Below, in pieces: positions 26,180 to 36,464 of a stretch of 64,000 nt of DNA. The stretch spans positions 124,001 through 188,000 of the forward strand of contig CAXBDK010000004.1 of the NCBI GenBank assembly GCA_963974715.1, written 5' to 3'. The translations under genes and the position numbers were made by a program. The notes below the pieces were generated by a model. The model worked only from the letters and a program-made list of their open reading frames with translations. It searched no databases and had not been told where the DNA came from. Origin of the DNA: Sediminicola sp963974715. Its GTDB lineage: Bacteria > Bacteroidota > Bacteroidia > Flavobacteriales > Flavobacteriaceae. The number at the start of each line of letters is the position of its first letter. Position 1 is the first letter of the stretch.

Positions 26180-26536
26180 TTAGAATTTTAGTCCGGCTTC
26201 CCTAGCTCCTTCGGCCAATGATTTTACTCTACCATGGTACAAATTACCACCCCTGTCAAACGCTACAGTCTCAATTCCTATCTTCTGTGCCTTTTCTGCT
26301 ATGGCCTTTCCGACCAAGTTGGCCATCTCTGTCTTGGTTCCCTTGGAATCACTAAAGTCCTTGTCACGTGATGAAGCGGCAGCCAAACTCACTCCCTTAA
26401 CGTCATCTATGATCTGGACATATATTTCCTTGTTGCTCCTAAAGACGGACAATCTGGGCCGTGCGGCGGTTCCTACGGAAATCTTTCTAATTCTTCTCCT
26501 AATCCGCTGTCTTCTTTCAGTTTTCGATAATCCCAT
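26180..26536 (-). CDS. rplR: 50S ribosomal protein L18 (uL18)
   Basis: 118 residues with RPRLSVFRSNKEIYVQIIDD, LVGKAIAEKAQKIGIETVAFDRGG and the conserved end YHGRVKSLAEGAREAGLKF. It binds 5S rRNA in the central protuberance. It lies between rplF and rpsE. Confidence 0.98.
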   Translation of the reverse strand: MGLSKTERRQRIRRRIRKISVGTAARPRLSVFRSNKEIYVQIIDDVKGVSLAAASSRDKDFSDSKGTKTEMANLVGKAIAEKAQKIGIETVAFDRGGNLYHGRVKSLAEGAREAGLKF

Positions 26537-26547
26537 AATGCTACTTA

Positions 26548-27090
26548 TTAAGCCGATTTACCAGCTTTTCTTCTTAATTGTTCACCAACAAACTTGATTC
26601 CTTTTCCTTTGTAGGGCTCAGGCTTACGGAAAGCTCTGATTTTTGCCGCGATCTGTCCTACAAGTTGCTTATCGAAGGAGGTAAGTTTAATGACCGGGTT
26701 CCTACCTTTTTCCGAAACAGTTTCCAATTTGACCTCTTCTGCCAGATCCATTATGATGTTATGTGAAAAACCCAATGCCAACTCCAATTTTTGACCTTGG
26801 TTGCTTGCACGGTATCCCACACCTACCAGTTCCAGTTCCTTTGTCCACCCAATGGATACACCCTTTACCATGTTCAGGACCAAGGCCCTGTACAGTCCGT
26901 GTTTCGCTTTGTGTTCCTTGGAATCAGATGGTCTTGTTACAAAAACTTTCCCGTCTTCCACTTTTACGGAAACAGCGGAAAATTCTTGGGTCAGCTCACC
27001 CAACTTACCTTTGGTGGTAATGATGTTTTCATTTACCTCCACGGTTACCCCTTCTGGGATCGTTATTGGATTATTACCTATTCTAGACAT
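26548..27090 (-). CDS. rplF: 50S ribosomal protein L6 (uL6)
   Basis: 180 residues with the duplicated L6 fold: MSRIGNNPITIPEGVTVEV, then LELVGVGYRASNQGQKLELALGFSH, and the C-terminal signature PEPYKGKGIKFVGEQLRRKAGK. It sits at the factor-binding site near the sarcin-ricin loop. It lies 20 nt downstream of rpsH. Confidence 0.98.
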   Translation of the reverse strand: MSRIGNNPITIPEGVTVEVNENIITTKGKLGELTQEFSAVSVKVEDGKVFVTRPSDSKEHKAKHGLYRALVLNMVKGVSIGWTKELELVGVGYRASNQGQKLELALGFSHNIIMDLAEEVKLETVSEKGRNPVIKLTSFDKQLVGQIAAKIRAFRKPEPYKGKGIKFVGEQLRRKAGKSA

Positions 27091-27110
27091 TTTCTAACTC
27101 TTTTACAGTA

Positions 27111-27509
27111 TTAATAAACATAACACAAAACCTCCCCACCAACTTTCTCCAATCTGGCTTGCTTGCTTGTCATTACACCATGGGATGTGGAGATGATAGC
27201 GATTCCCAAACCGTTCAAAACCCTTGGAAGTTCAGTAGCATTTGCGTACTTACGAAGACCGGGCTTGCTTATACGACTTATCTTCCTGATCACCGGCTCT
27301 TTGGTGACCTTGTCATATTTTAGGGCTATCTTAATAGTCCCTTGAACAGCGTTGTCCTCAAATTTGTAACTTAGGATATACCCCTGATCGAACAAGATCT
27401 TGGTCATTTCCTTCTTTAGGTTTGAAGCGGGTATTTCTACCACCCTATGACCTGCCCTACTGGCATTTCTGATTCTGGTCAAATAATCCGAAATTGGATC
27501 TGTAAACAT
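27111..27509 (-). CDS. rpsH: 30S ribosomal protein S8 (uS8)
   Basis: 132 residues. DPISDYLTRIRNASRAGH and the C-terminal RVLNGLGIAIISTSHGVMTSKQA are diagnostic. It organises the central 16S domain, and in E. coli represses the spc operon by binding its mRNA. Here a 71-nt gap with a bulged hairpin (27530-27554) precedes it. Confidence 0.98.
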   Translation of the reverse strand: MFTDPISDYLTRIRNASRAGHRVVEIPASNLKKEMTKILFDQGYILSYKFEDNAVQGTIKIALKYDKVTKEPVIRKISRISKPGLRKYANATELPRVLNGLGIAIISTSHGVMTSKQARLEKVGGEVLCYVY

Positions 27510-27529
27510 ACTTATTTATTTGCGGTAAC

Positions 27530-27554
27530 GGTTTTTAGCACTCTTGGCTAAACC
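27530..27554 (-). promoter_or_regulatory. Bulged hairpin before rpsH
   Basis: GGTTT(TT)AGC at 27530-27539 pairs with GCTAAACC at 27547-27554 around a 7-nt loop, leaving a two-nucleotide bulge. It lies in a 71-nt gap between rpsN and rpsH, whereas most gaps in this block are under 25 nt. A control site for S8 is possible but unproven. Confidence 0.3.
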
Positions 27555-27580
27555 TGAAACCAGTTAATATTCCTATTTTT

Positions 27581-27850
27581 TTACCAGCTGGCCTTCTTTA
27601 CACCAGGGATAAGTCCGTTGTTGGCCATTTCCCTAAAGGTAACCCTGGACAGTCCGAAAGTCCTCATATATCCTCTTGGTCTTCCGGTAAGTTTACATCT
27701 GTTGTGCAAACGGATCGGATTGGCATTCCTTGGTAATTTTTGTAGCCCCTCGTAGTCTCCGGCCTCTTTAAGGGCCTTTCTTTTGGCAGCGTATTTTGCT
27801 ACCGTCTTTTCCCGTTTGACTTCGCGGGCCTTCATTGATTCTTTAGCCAT
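27581..27850 (-). CDS. rpsN: 30S ribosomal protein S14 (uS14), zinc-free form
   Basis: 89 residues, the longer form without the CxxC zinc cluster (only Cys53 within NRCKLTGRPRGYMRTFGLSR). The short zinc form is about 61 residues. The C-terminus REMANNGLIPGVKKASW is standard. It binds 16S rRNA in the 30S head. Its ATG lies 1 nt beyond the rplE stop. Confidence 0.97.
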   Translation of the reverse strand: MAKESMKAREVKREKTVAKYAAKRKALKEAGDYEGLQKLPRNANPIRLHNRCKLTGRPRGYMRTFGLSRVTFREMANNGLIPGVKKASW

Positions 27851-27851
27851 A

Positions 27852-28403
27852 CTAATTCTTTTTAAAGGGTAGTCCCAATTCGGTTAATAATGATTTTGCT
27901 TCCTTATCCGTGGCCGCAGTGGTCACAAAGGTAACATCCATTCCATTGATCCTATTGATCTTGTCTATGTTCATTTCGGGGAAAATGATCTGCTCGGTGA
28001 TACCGAGGTTATAATTTCCGCGTCCATCAAAACCGGTGGCCCTGATCCCTTGAAAATCCCGCACCCTTGGAAGGGCACTGGTGATCAACCTGTCCAGGAA
28101 CTCGTACATCTTCTCCCCACGCAGGGTAACCTTTGCCCCAATGGGCATGCCCTTACGAAGTTTAAAGGCCGCCACATCCTTCTTGGAGATAGTGGAAACC
28201 GCCTTCTGTCCGGTAATGCTCGTAAGTTCTTCCACGGCGTGGTCGATCAGTTTCTTATCGGAAACAGCGGCACCAACGCCCCTACTGAGCACAATCTTCT
28301 CAAGTTTGGGGACCTGCATTACATTCTTGTAACCAAATTCCTCCTGAAGCGACTTTATTATGCGCTCCCTATATTCCTGTTTTAATCTTGGTACGTAAGC
28401 CAT
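27852..28403 (-). CDS. rplE: 50S ribosomal protein L5 (uL5)
   Basis: 183 residues. YVPRLKQEYRERIIKSLQEEFGYKN, LRKGMPIGAKVTLRGEKMYEFLDRL and GITEQIIFPEMNIDK are diagnostic (each a part of the conserved core). It binds 5S rRNA and forms a bridge to S13. It is tightly packed between rplX and rpsN. Confidence 0.98.
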   Translation of the reverse strand: MAYVPRLKQEYRERIIKSLQEEFGYKNVMQVPKLEKIVLSRGVGAAVSDKKLIDHAVEELTSITGQKAVSTISKKDVAAFKLRKGMPIGAKVTLRGEKMYEFLDRLITSALPRVRDFQGIRATGFDGRGNYNLGITEQIIFPEMNIDKINRINGMDVTFVTTAATDKEAKSLLTELGLPFKKN

Positions 28404-28405
28404 AA

Positions 28406-28720
28406 CTAAATTACTTCATTGGATTTTTTGGAAAATCTCACTTTCTTGCCATCCCTGGTCTCATATCCGACCCTTGTAGTCTCCCCTGATTTGGGATCTA
28501 TCAACGATAGGTTGGAAATATGCAAGGGGGCCTCTTTCTTAACGATGCCTCCCTGTGGGTTCTTCGCACTTGGTTTTTGGTGTTTGGAAACCAGGTTTGC
28601 GCCCTCCACTATGGCCTTGTTCTTTTCACGGTCAACACTCACTACCTTGCCCTCGGCACCTTTATGGTCCCCTGCAATGATCCTTACGGTGTCACCTGCT
28701 TTTATTTTGAGTTTCATCAT
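28406..28720 (-). CDS. rplX: 50S ribosomal protein L24 (uL24)
   Basis: 104 residues with the KOW motif near the start (IKAGDTVRIIAGDHKGAEGKV) and NPQGGIVKKEAPLHISNLSLID. It starts 50S assembly and lies at the tunnel exit. An in-frame Met at residue 2 makes the exact start ambiguous by one codon. Confidence 0.98.
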   Translation of the reverse strand: MMKLKIKAGDTVRIIAGDHKGAEGKVVSVDREKNKAIVEGANLVSKHQKPSAKNPQGGIVKKEAPLHISNLSLIDPKSGETTRVGYETRDGKKVRFSKKSNEVI

Positions 28721-28733
28721 CTTACTGGTTATA

Positions 28734-29102
28734 TTAAAGCACCTCTGGAGCCAATGATACGATCTTCATGAATTGTTTTTCACGCAGTTCCCTTGCAACG
28801 GGTCCAAAAACACGCGTACCCCTCATTTCCCCTGCAGGGTTCAAAAGAACACAGGCATTGTCGTCAAAACGGATATAGGAGCCATCTGGCCTTCTAACTT
28901 CCTTGGTTGTCCTGACCACTACAGCGGTGGACACGGAGCCTTTTTTAACGGTACCATTGGGAGCTGCCTCTTTGATGGTTACCACGATCTTATCCCCTAC
29001 GGATGCATATCTTCTCTTTGTACCGCCCAGAACACGGATGGTCAGCACTTCCTTTGCACCTGTATTATCGGCTACCTTTAGTCTAGATTCTTGCTGTAAC
29101 AT
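28734..29102 (-). CDS. rplN: 50S ribosomal protein L14 (uL14)
   Basis: 122 residues, exact family length. MLQQESRLKVADNTGAKEV and the C-terminal GTRVFGPVARELREKQFMKI match closely. It takes part in the B8 bridge to 16S rRNA. It lies 2 nt downstream of rpsQ. Confidence 0.98.
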   Translation of the reverse strand: MLQQESRLKVADNTGAKEVLTIRVLGGTKRRYASVGDKIVVTIKEAAPNGTVKKGSVSTAVVVRTTKEVRRPDGSYIRFDDNACVLLNPAGEMRGTRVFGPVARELREKQFMKIVSLAPEVL

Positions 29103-29104
29103 AA

Positions 29105-29362
29105 TTATTTGGCTCTTTCAATGATTTCAACTAATCTCCAACACTTGGTCCTACTTAGTGGACGGGTCTCCATGATCTTTACCGTATCGCCAATATTGCA
29201 ATCGTTCTTCTCGTCGTGGGCCACATATTTCTTGGTCCTTAAAACGAACTTACCGTACATAGGGTGTTTTACACGCTTTACTTCCGAAACCACAATTGAT
29301 TTCTCCATCTTATCGCTGGTTACAACGCCTATTCTTTCTTTTCTTAAATTTCTATTTTCCAT
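29105..29362 (-). CDS. rpsQ: 30S ribosomal protein S17 (uS17)
   Basis: 85 residues, an OB-fold protein: RKERIGVVTSDKMEKSIVV, HDEKNDCNIGDTVKIMETRPLS and KCWRLVEIIERAK. It is a primary 16S binder. It lies between rpmC and rplN. Confidence 0.98.
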   Translation of the reverse strand: MENRNLRKERIGVVTSDKMEKSIVVSEVKRVKHPMYGKFVLRTKKYVAHDEKNDCNIGDTVKIMETRPLSRTKCWRLVEIIERAK

Positions 29363-29375
29363 AAAGCAGAACCAA

Positions 29376-29567
29376 TTATTGTAATTCCCTTTTCGTTAAT
29401 TCTGTTGCAATTCTTGCCACTGTTCTTCTCACTTTTCTTATCTGAAGTGGATTTTCCAATGGAGTAACGAAATGGGCCATTTTTAAATCCGCATGTTGTT
29501 TTTTGTACTCGGCCAGCTTTTCCTTCAACCCTTCTACCGATAATTCCTTTATTTCCGATTGTTTCAT
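29376..29567 (-). CDS. rpmC: 50S ribosomal protein L29 (uL29)
   Basis: The ATG at 29567 gives 63 residues starting MKQSEIKELS, the usual L29 length; a longer upstream frame would add 15 hydrophobic residues without family support. The helical hairpin ends QIRKVRRTVARIATELTKRE. It lies at the tunnel exit beside L23. Confidence 0.96.
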   Translation of the reverse strand: MKQSEIKELSVEGLKEKLAEYKKQHADLKMAHFVTPLENPLQIRKVRRTVARIATELTKRELQ

Positions 29568-29586
29568 GATTTCTTGAAATATAAAA

Positions 29587-30006
29587 TTAAGCTGAATAAT
29601 CCCTAGCAACAATAAACTTCGTCTTTACGGGCAGCTTCTGGGCGGCCAAACGCATGGCTTCCTTTGCGATATCAATTGATACCCCTGCCACTTCGAACAT
29701 GATCCTTCCCGGTTTTACGACGGCAACCCAATACTCTACCGCACCCTTACCTTTACCCATACGTACTTCCAAGGGCTTTTTGGTAATAGGCTTGTCCGGA
29801 AATATTTTGATCCACAACTGTCCCTCCCTTTTCATATACCTGGTGGCCGCAATACGGGCCGCCTCTATCTGACGGGAAGTAATAAACTCCGAATCCAATG
29901 ATTTTATACCGAACATACCATTTGAAAGTTGGTGCCCCCTCCCGGAGATCCCTTTCATGCGACCTTTCTGCGCCTTGCGGTATTTGGTTCTTTTTGGCTG
30001 TAACAT
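29587..30006 (-). CDS. rplP: 50S ribosomal protein L16 (uL16)
   Basis: 139 residues. MLQPKRTKYRKAQKGRMKG and MGKGKGAVEYWVAVVKPGR are diagnostic. It helps position the A-site tRNA near the peptidyl-transferase centre. It lies between rpsC and rpmC. Confidence 0.98.
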   Translation of the reverse strand: MLQPKRTKYRKAQKGRMKGISGRGHQLSNGMFGIKSLDSEFITSRQIEAARIAATRYMKREGQLWIKIFPDKPITKKPLEVRMGKGKGAVEYWVAVVKPGRIMFEVAGVSIDIAKEAMRLAAQKLPVKTKFIVARDYSA

Positions 30007-30026
30007 TTTTTTCTTTCTTTAAAAAA

Positions 30027-30749
30027 TTACTTTCTACGTCGTGGTTTTTTAGGACCTTCTGGTTTTCCTCCTTTGGTAGGCGTCTGTCCTTTGGACATGC
30101 CCACTAATGGCGAAAGTTCCCTTTTTCCATAAACCTCCCCTTTCATGATCCATACCTTTATGCCCAACCTACCATATGTGGTATGTGCCTCGTGCAAAGC
30201 ATAATCTATATCGGCCCTAAAGGTTGACAATGGAATCCGTCCATCCTTATAGGATTCGGAACGCGCCATCTCGGCACCGTTCAACCGTCCTGAGATCTGG
30301 ATCTTGATTCCCTCGGCATTCATTCTCATTGCAGCGGCAATGGCCATTTTAATGGCGCGCCTAAAAGAGATCCTGCTCTCGATCTGACGGGCTACACTGG
30401 CAGCGACCAAATTGGCATCCAGTTCGGGCCTTTTGATCTCAAAAATGTTGATCTGTACCTCCTTGTCCGTAATCTTTTTAAGCTCTTCCTTCAACTTGTC
30501 CACTTCCTGTCCTCCCTTACCGATGATGATACCGGGCCTGGCAGTGGTGATGGTGATCGTGATCAATTTAAGCGTACGCTCGATTATTACCCTAGAAACA
30601 CTGGCTTTTGCCAAACGTGCATGAACATATTTTCGTATCTTATCGTCTTCGGCCAACTTGTCGCCATAGTCGTTGCCCCCGTACCAGTTGGATTCCCAAC
30701 CTCTTATTATACCAAGACGGTTACCGATTGGATTTGTTTTCTGTCCCAT
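30027..30749 (-). CDS. rpsC: 30S ribosomal protein S3 (uS3)
   Basis: The ATG at 30749 gives 240 residues and the canonical start MGQKTNPIGNRLGI. An upstream in-frame ATG would add 18 residues overlapping the end of rplV and is rejected. The KH domain (TARPGIIIGKGGQEVDKL) and C-terminal RADIDYALHEAHTTYGRLGIK are present, with a basic Pro/Lys tail (PEGPKKPRRRK). It lines the mRNA entry tunnel. Confidence 0.97.
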   Translation of the reverse strand: MGQKTNPIGNRLGIIRGWESNWYGGNDYGDKLAEDDKIRKYVHARLAKASVSRVIIERTLKLITITITTARPGIIIGKGGQEVDKLKEELKKITDKEVQINIFEIKRPELDANLVAASVARQIESRISFRRAIKMAIAAAMRMNAEGIKIQISGRLNGAEMARSESYKDGRIPLSTFRADIDYALHEAHTTYGRLGIKVWIMKGEVYGKRELSPLVGMSKGQTPTKGGKPEGPKKPRRRK

Positions 30750-30759
30750 ACTAAATGCC

Positions 30760-31167
30760 CTAGTTTTGTGTGTTATTGTTAGATCCCAAAACCATGGTGA
30801 CATGATTGGAACGTTTTCTGATTCTGTGCGCCCTTCCTTGGGGTGCAGGCCTAAGCCTCTTTAACATGCTTCCACCATCAACCCTTATCTCCGAAATGAT
30901 AAGATCTGCTTCCTCTATATTGGCATCCTCATTTTTGGCTTGCCAATTGGCGATTGCGGACAACAACAGTTTTTCCAATCTACGGGAAGATTCCTTTGGA
31001 TTGAACTTCAATATGGCAAGTGCCTTTTCAACCTGTACACCCCTTACCAAATCGGCTACCAAACGCATCTTCCTTGGCGAAGTGGGACAATTGTTGAGCT
31101 TGGCAAATGCAACTTGCTTCTTTTCTTCCTTCAACCGTTCGGCCATTTGTCTTTTTCGAACTCCCAT
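30760..31167 (-). CDS. rplV: 50S ribosomal protein L22 (uL22)
   Basis: 135 residues. NCPTSPRKMRLVADLVRGVQ and the tunnel loop GGSMLKRLRPAPQGRAHRIRK are diagnostic. The N-terminus carries about 15 extra charged residues (MGVRKRQMAERLKEEKK). The loop lines the nascent-peptide tunnel constriction. It lies 3 nt downstream of rpsS. Confidence 0.97.
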   Translation of the reverse strand: MGVRKRQMAERLKEEKKQVAFAKLNNCPTSPRKMRLVADLVRGVQVEKALAILKFNPKESSRRLEKLLLSAIANWQAKNEDANIEEADLIISEIRVDGGSMLKRLRPAPQGRAHRIRKRSNHVTMVLGSNNNTQN

Positions 31168-31170
31168 AGC

Positions 31171-31449
31171 TTACTTTTTACCTTTGTTTTTGGTTCCTCC
31201 ATGGCCCCTAAAGGACCTTGTTGGTGAAAATTCTCCCAATTTATGGCCTACCATGTTCTCCGTTACGTAAACGGGAACAAACTGTTTGCCATTGTGGACA
31301 GCGATTGTCTGGCCCACAAAATCAGGTGTTATCATCGAAGCTCTTGACCAGGTCTTGATGACCGTCTTTTTTCCAGATTCTACATTCCCCTGGATCTTTT
31401 TATCTAGACTATAGTGAACGTAAGGTCCTTTCTTTAGTGAACGTGCCAT
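31171..31449 (-). CDS. rpsS: 30S ribosomal protein S19 (uS19)
   Basis: 92 residues. MARSLKKGPYVHYSLDKKI and KTWSRASMITPDFVGQTIAVHNGKQ (part) are highly conserved, as is GHKLGEFSPTRSFRGHGG. It sits in the 30S head with S13. It follows rplB by 13 nt. Confidence 0.98.
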   Translation of the reverse strand: MARSLKKGPYVHYSLDKKIQGNVESGKKTVIKTWSRASMITPDFVGQTIAVHNGKQFVPVYVTENMVGHKLGEFSPTRSFRGHGGTKNKGKK

Positions 31450-31462
31450 TTCTTTCTACTTT

Positions 31463-32287
31463 TTATTTCTTTCTACGTTCTATTATATACTTGTTGGTAT
31501 CCTTGGTCTTGGATCGGGTCCTGTATCCTTTTGCGGGAATACCGTTCCTTGATCTTGGATGACCACCGGAAGCCCTACCTTCACCACCACCCATGGGGTG
31601 ATCTACAGGGTTCATGGCAACTGGTCTGGTCCTTGGCCTTCTTCCCAACCATCTGCTCCTACCGGCCTTACCGGATACCAACAACTGGTGGTCGGAATTC
31701 GATACCGCCCCTACGGTCGCCAAACAATCCGAAAGGATCAATCTGGTCTCCCCCGATGGCATTTTAACGGTAACGAACTTTCCATCCTTTGCCATCAACT
31801 GCGCAAAGGTACCTGCACTTCTCGCCATAACGGCACCTTGACCGGGCCTAAGTTCTATACAGGAAATAATGGTTCCCAATGGAATGCTTCCCAAAGGAAG
31901 GGCATTTCCAATCTCGGGCTGCACATGGCTGCCCGAAGCAACTTCCTGACCCACGGTCAGTCCGTTCGGGGCAACGATATATCTCTTTTCGCCGTCTGCA
32001 TACACCAGAAGCGCAATGAACGCTGTCCTGTTCGGGTCGTACTGGATCGAATCGACGGTTGCGGTCACATCCTGACGATCCCTCTTGAAATCGATGATAC
32101 GGTACCTTCTCTTATGCCCACCACCTTTTTGGCGAATGGTCATCTTTCCTTGACTGTTTCTACCTCCCGACTTTTTTAACGGAGCGAGCAAACTCTTCTC
32201 CGGCTTATCAGTAGTAATGGCGTCAAACCCGTTTACTACTCTAAATCGCTGTCCAGGAGTGATTGGTTTTAATTTTCTAACTGACAT
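31463..32287 (-). CDS. rplB: 50S ribosomal protein L2 (uL2)
   Basis: 274 residues. KSGGRNSQGKMTIRQKGGGH, GRRPRTRPVAMNPVDHPMGGG and the catalytic-region His in that last segment are present. It is needed for subunit joining and peptidyl transfer. It lies between rplW and rpsS. Confidence 0.98.
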   Translation of the reverse strand: MSVRKLKPITPGQRFRVVNGFDAITTDKPEKSLLAPLKKSGGRNSQGKMTIRQKGGGHKRRYRIIDFKRDRQDVTATVDSIQYDPNRTAFIALLVYADGEKRYIVAPNGLTVGQEVASGSHVQPEIGNALPLGSIPLGTIISCIELRPGQGAVMARSAGTFAQLMAKDGKFVTVKMPSGETRLILSDCLATVGAVSNSDHQLLVSGKAGRSRWLGRRPRTRPVAMNPVDHPMGGGEGRASGGHPRSRNGIPAKGYRTRSKTKDTNKYIIERRKK

Positions 32288-32296
32288 TCCTTGTCT

Positions 32297-32587
32297 TTAT
32301 AGATTATTGTAAAAATCAATTGTATCCCCATCCGCTACATCCACGATCGCCTTTTTGAAAGCGTTCGTCTTCCCGTGCTGAACACCGGTCTTTGTGTAAC
32401 GTGATTTTCTTTTTGGGCCATAGTTCATTGTACGAACCTTGTTCACCGATACCCCATAGGTAGTTTCAACGGCCTGCTTGATCTGCAGCTTATTGGCACT
32501 GGGGTCAACAATGAAACCATACCGATTGTACAACTCGCTGTCAGCGGTCATTTTTTCCGTAATTATTGGTTTTATCAACACACTCAT
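32297..32587 (-). CDS. rplW: 50S ribosomal protein L23 (uL23)
   Basis: 96 residues. IKPIITEKMTADSELYNRYG and EKMT/KLQIKQAVETTYGVSV match the family. It is the docking site for trigger factor and SRP at the tunnel exit. It follows rplD by 7 nt. Confidence 0.97.
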   Translation of the reverse strand: MSVLIKPIITEKMTADSELYNRYGFIVDPSANKLQIKQAVETTYGVSVNKVRTMNYGPKRKSRYTKTGVQHGKTNAFKKAIVDVADGDTIDFYNNL

Positions 32588-32594
32588 GGCTCTC

Positions 32595-33224
32595 TTATTT
32601 TGTTAAGTTCGATTCAATTCCCTCCAAAGCACCTTCGAACAAGACAACGCTACCTGCGTTTAATATTTTGTAAGTGCTTAATTCTGAGTTGATTACGACC
32701 TCGGAACGCTTTAAATTGCGTGACGACAAATATACGTTATTATTTGAATCGCCCAACACAAACAGCGATTTTTTATTCTCCAGTCCGAGCGACTTCAAAA
32801 CCACTATAAACTCCTTTGTTTTCGGGGTTTCGAAGTTAAAATCCTCGATCACAAAAACGGCCTGTTCCTTGGTCTTTATGCTCAGTGCGGATTTCCTTGC
32901 CAAGCGTTTCAGGTTCTTGTTCAATTTCTGGGTGTAGTCCTTGGGACGTGGTCCAAAAATACGTCCACCGCCCCTAAAAACGGGCGACTTGATACTTCCC
33001 GCTCTGGCGGTTCCGGTACCTTTCTGTTTCTTTATCTTTCGCGTACTACCGGCGATCTCGGCCCTTTCCTTGGACTTGTGCGTACCTTGTCTTTGGTGTG
33101 CCAAGTATTGCTTTACATCCAAGTAAACAGCGTGGTTGTTAGGCTCTATCCCGAAAACATCGTCGGAAAGCTCCACTTCCCTACCTGTTTCTTTTCCCTT
33201 TATATCTAAAACTGCTACTTTCAT
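32595..33224 (-). CDS. rplD: 50S ribosomal protein L4 (uL4)
   Basis: 209 residues. The tunnel loop TRKIKKQKGTGTARAGSIKS and FRGGGRIFGPRPKDYTQKLN are diagnostic. Its ATG shares one base with the rplC stop (TAATG), indicating coupled translation. In E. coli L4 represses the S10 operon by attenuation, which is relevant to the hairpin before rplC. Confidence 0.98.
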   Translation of the reverse strand: MKVAVLDIKGKETGREVELSDDVFGIEPNNHAVYLDVKQYLAHQRQGTHKSKERAEIAGSTRKIKKQKGTGTARAGSIKSPVFRGGGRIFGPRPKDYTQKLNKNLKRLARKSALSIKTKEQAVFVIEDFNFETPKTKEFIVVLKSLGLENKKSLFVLGDSNNNVYLSSRNLKRSEVVINSELSTYKILNAGSVVLFEGALEGIESNLTK

Positions 33225-33844
33225 TACTTCTGAATGGTTACGTATGCGTTCTTATGCCCAGGAACACAACCTTTTACAACTAGTAGGTTTTTCTCTGGAA
33301 CTATTTTATAAACTACAAGGTTCTGTACGGTAACACGATCGTTACCCATTCTACCGGCCATTTTCATGCCCTTAAAAACCCTTGCAGGATAAGAGGCGGC
33401 CCCAATGGAACCAGGCGCCCTTAGCCTGTTGTGCTGCCCGTGGGTGGCCTGTCCGACACCGCCAAAGCCATGCCTTTTTACGACCCCTTGGAAACCTTTC
33501 CCCTTGGAAGTACCGATCACATCCACAAATTCACCTTCCACAAACAGGTCCACTCCTATGGTGTCCCCCAATTTGTACGCTCCCTCATCAAAATACCTGA
33601 ATTCCTCGATTTTCTTCTTAGGAGAAGCACCTGCCTTTTTAACATGGCCCAATTCGGACTTGTTGGCACGCTTTTCTGCCTTGTCATCGAAACCGAGCTG
33701 AAGGGCATTGTACCCATCGACTTCCAAGGTTCTGACTTGGGTAACTACACATGGTCCAGCTTCGATAACGGTACATGGAATGTTCTTCCCGTTTTCATCA
33801 AAGATGCTGGTCATGCCGATTTTTCTACCTATTAACCCAGACAT
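33224..33844 (-). CDS. rplC: 50S ribosomal protein L3 (uL3)
   Basis: 206 residues. MSGLIGRKIGMTSIFDENGK at the start, then GTSKGKGFQGVVKRHGFGGV and HRAPGSIGAASYPARVFKGM-like sequence (here LRAPGSIGA). It starts 50S assembly. The 162-nt gap upstream, between rpsJ and rplC, is the largest in the block and contains two hairpins. Confidence 0.98.
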   Translation of the reverse strand: MSGLIGRKIGMTSIFDENGKNIPCTVIEAGPCVVTQVRTLEVDGYNALQLGFDDKAEKRANKSELGHVKKAGASPKKKIEEFRYFDEGAYKLGDTIGVDLFVEGEFVDVIGTSKGKGFQGVVKRHGFGGVGQATHGQHNRLRAPGSIGAASYPARVFKGMKMAGRMGNDRVTVQNLVVYKIVPEKNLLVVKGCVPGHKNAYVTIQK

Positions 33845-33892
33845 AATTATTGATTGTTTGTTATTAATTAATTTGAACTATTCACCTTTTTG

Positions 33893-33925
33893 CAAAAAAA
33901 CAGGGTCAAAAATAATTCAACCCTG
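33893..33925 (-). terminator. Terminator-like hairpin between rpsJ and rplC (possible attenuator)
   Basis: In minus-strand RNA CAGGGUUGAA pairs with UUUUGACCCUG in a ten-pair stem (two G-U pairs) around a 5-nt loop, and seven U residues follow at once. This has the form of an intrinsic terminator, yet 48 nt later the rplC ATG begins. It could reduce read-through from the str genes or work as an attenuator. The same stretch contains TATTTTTG, an exact -7 match without a -33 TTG, so a promoter is the other reading. Confidence 0.7.
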
Positions 33926-33975
33926 AATATATTTTTTTCCATTTTTCCTTCGCACAAAGCTCCGGACATGTAACC

Positions 33976-33992
33976 CACTCCTCACAGGAGTG
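33976..33992 (-). promoter_or_regulatory. Small hairpin 3' of rpsJ
   Basis: CACTCCT and AGGAGTG form a 7-bp perfect stem with a 3-nt loop, 15 nt past the rpsJ stop. There is no U-tract. It may be a leader element together with the hairpin at 33893-33925, or protect the upstream 3' end. Confidence 0.5.
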
Positions 33993-34006
33993 ATGAATTG
34001 GGGCCC

Positions 34007-34312
34007 CTATACCTTGATCTCTACCTCAACACCACTGGGAAGCTCTAATTTCATTAGGGCATCAATGGTCTTGGAAGAAGAACTGTATATATCCAAAAGC
34101 CTCTTATAGGAGCTCAATTGGAACTGTTCCCTTGACTTTTTGTTAACGTGCGGGGAACGGAGTACCGTAAATATCTTCTTATGTGTTGGCAAGGGAATTG
34201 GACCTGTGATGACCGCACCGGTCGTCTTTACCGTCTTGACTATCTTCTCGGCCGATTTATCTACCAAGTTGTAGTCATAAGATTTTAACTTTATCCTGAT
34301 TTTCTGACTCAT
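34007..34312 (-). CDS. rpsJ: 30S ribosomal protein S10 (uS10)
   Basis: 101 residues. RIKLKSYDYNLVDKSAEKIV, GPIPLPTHKKIFTVLRSPHVNKKSRE (part) and the C-terminal ELPSGVEVEIKV are diagnostic. It also partners NusB in antitermination. Here it is attached to fusA (10 nt gap) and separated from rplC by 162 nt, so it may belong transcriptionally to the str group. Confidence 0.98.
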   Translation of the reverse strand: MSQKIRIKLKSYDYNLVDKSAEKIVKTVKTTGAVITGPIPLPTHKKIFTVLRSPHVNKKSREQFQLSSYKRLLDIYSSSSKTIDALMKLELPSGVEVEIKV

Positions 34313-34322
34313 TTTTCTTTAA

Positions 34323-36455
<2,133 letters not shown>

Positions 36456-36464
36456 TTCTGTTCG

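Noticed and set aside
34000..34007. GGGGCCCC palindrome beside the rpsJ stop
   Set aside because: Only 8 bp, no loop or partner element; likely chance.
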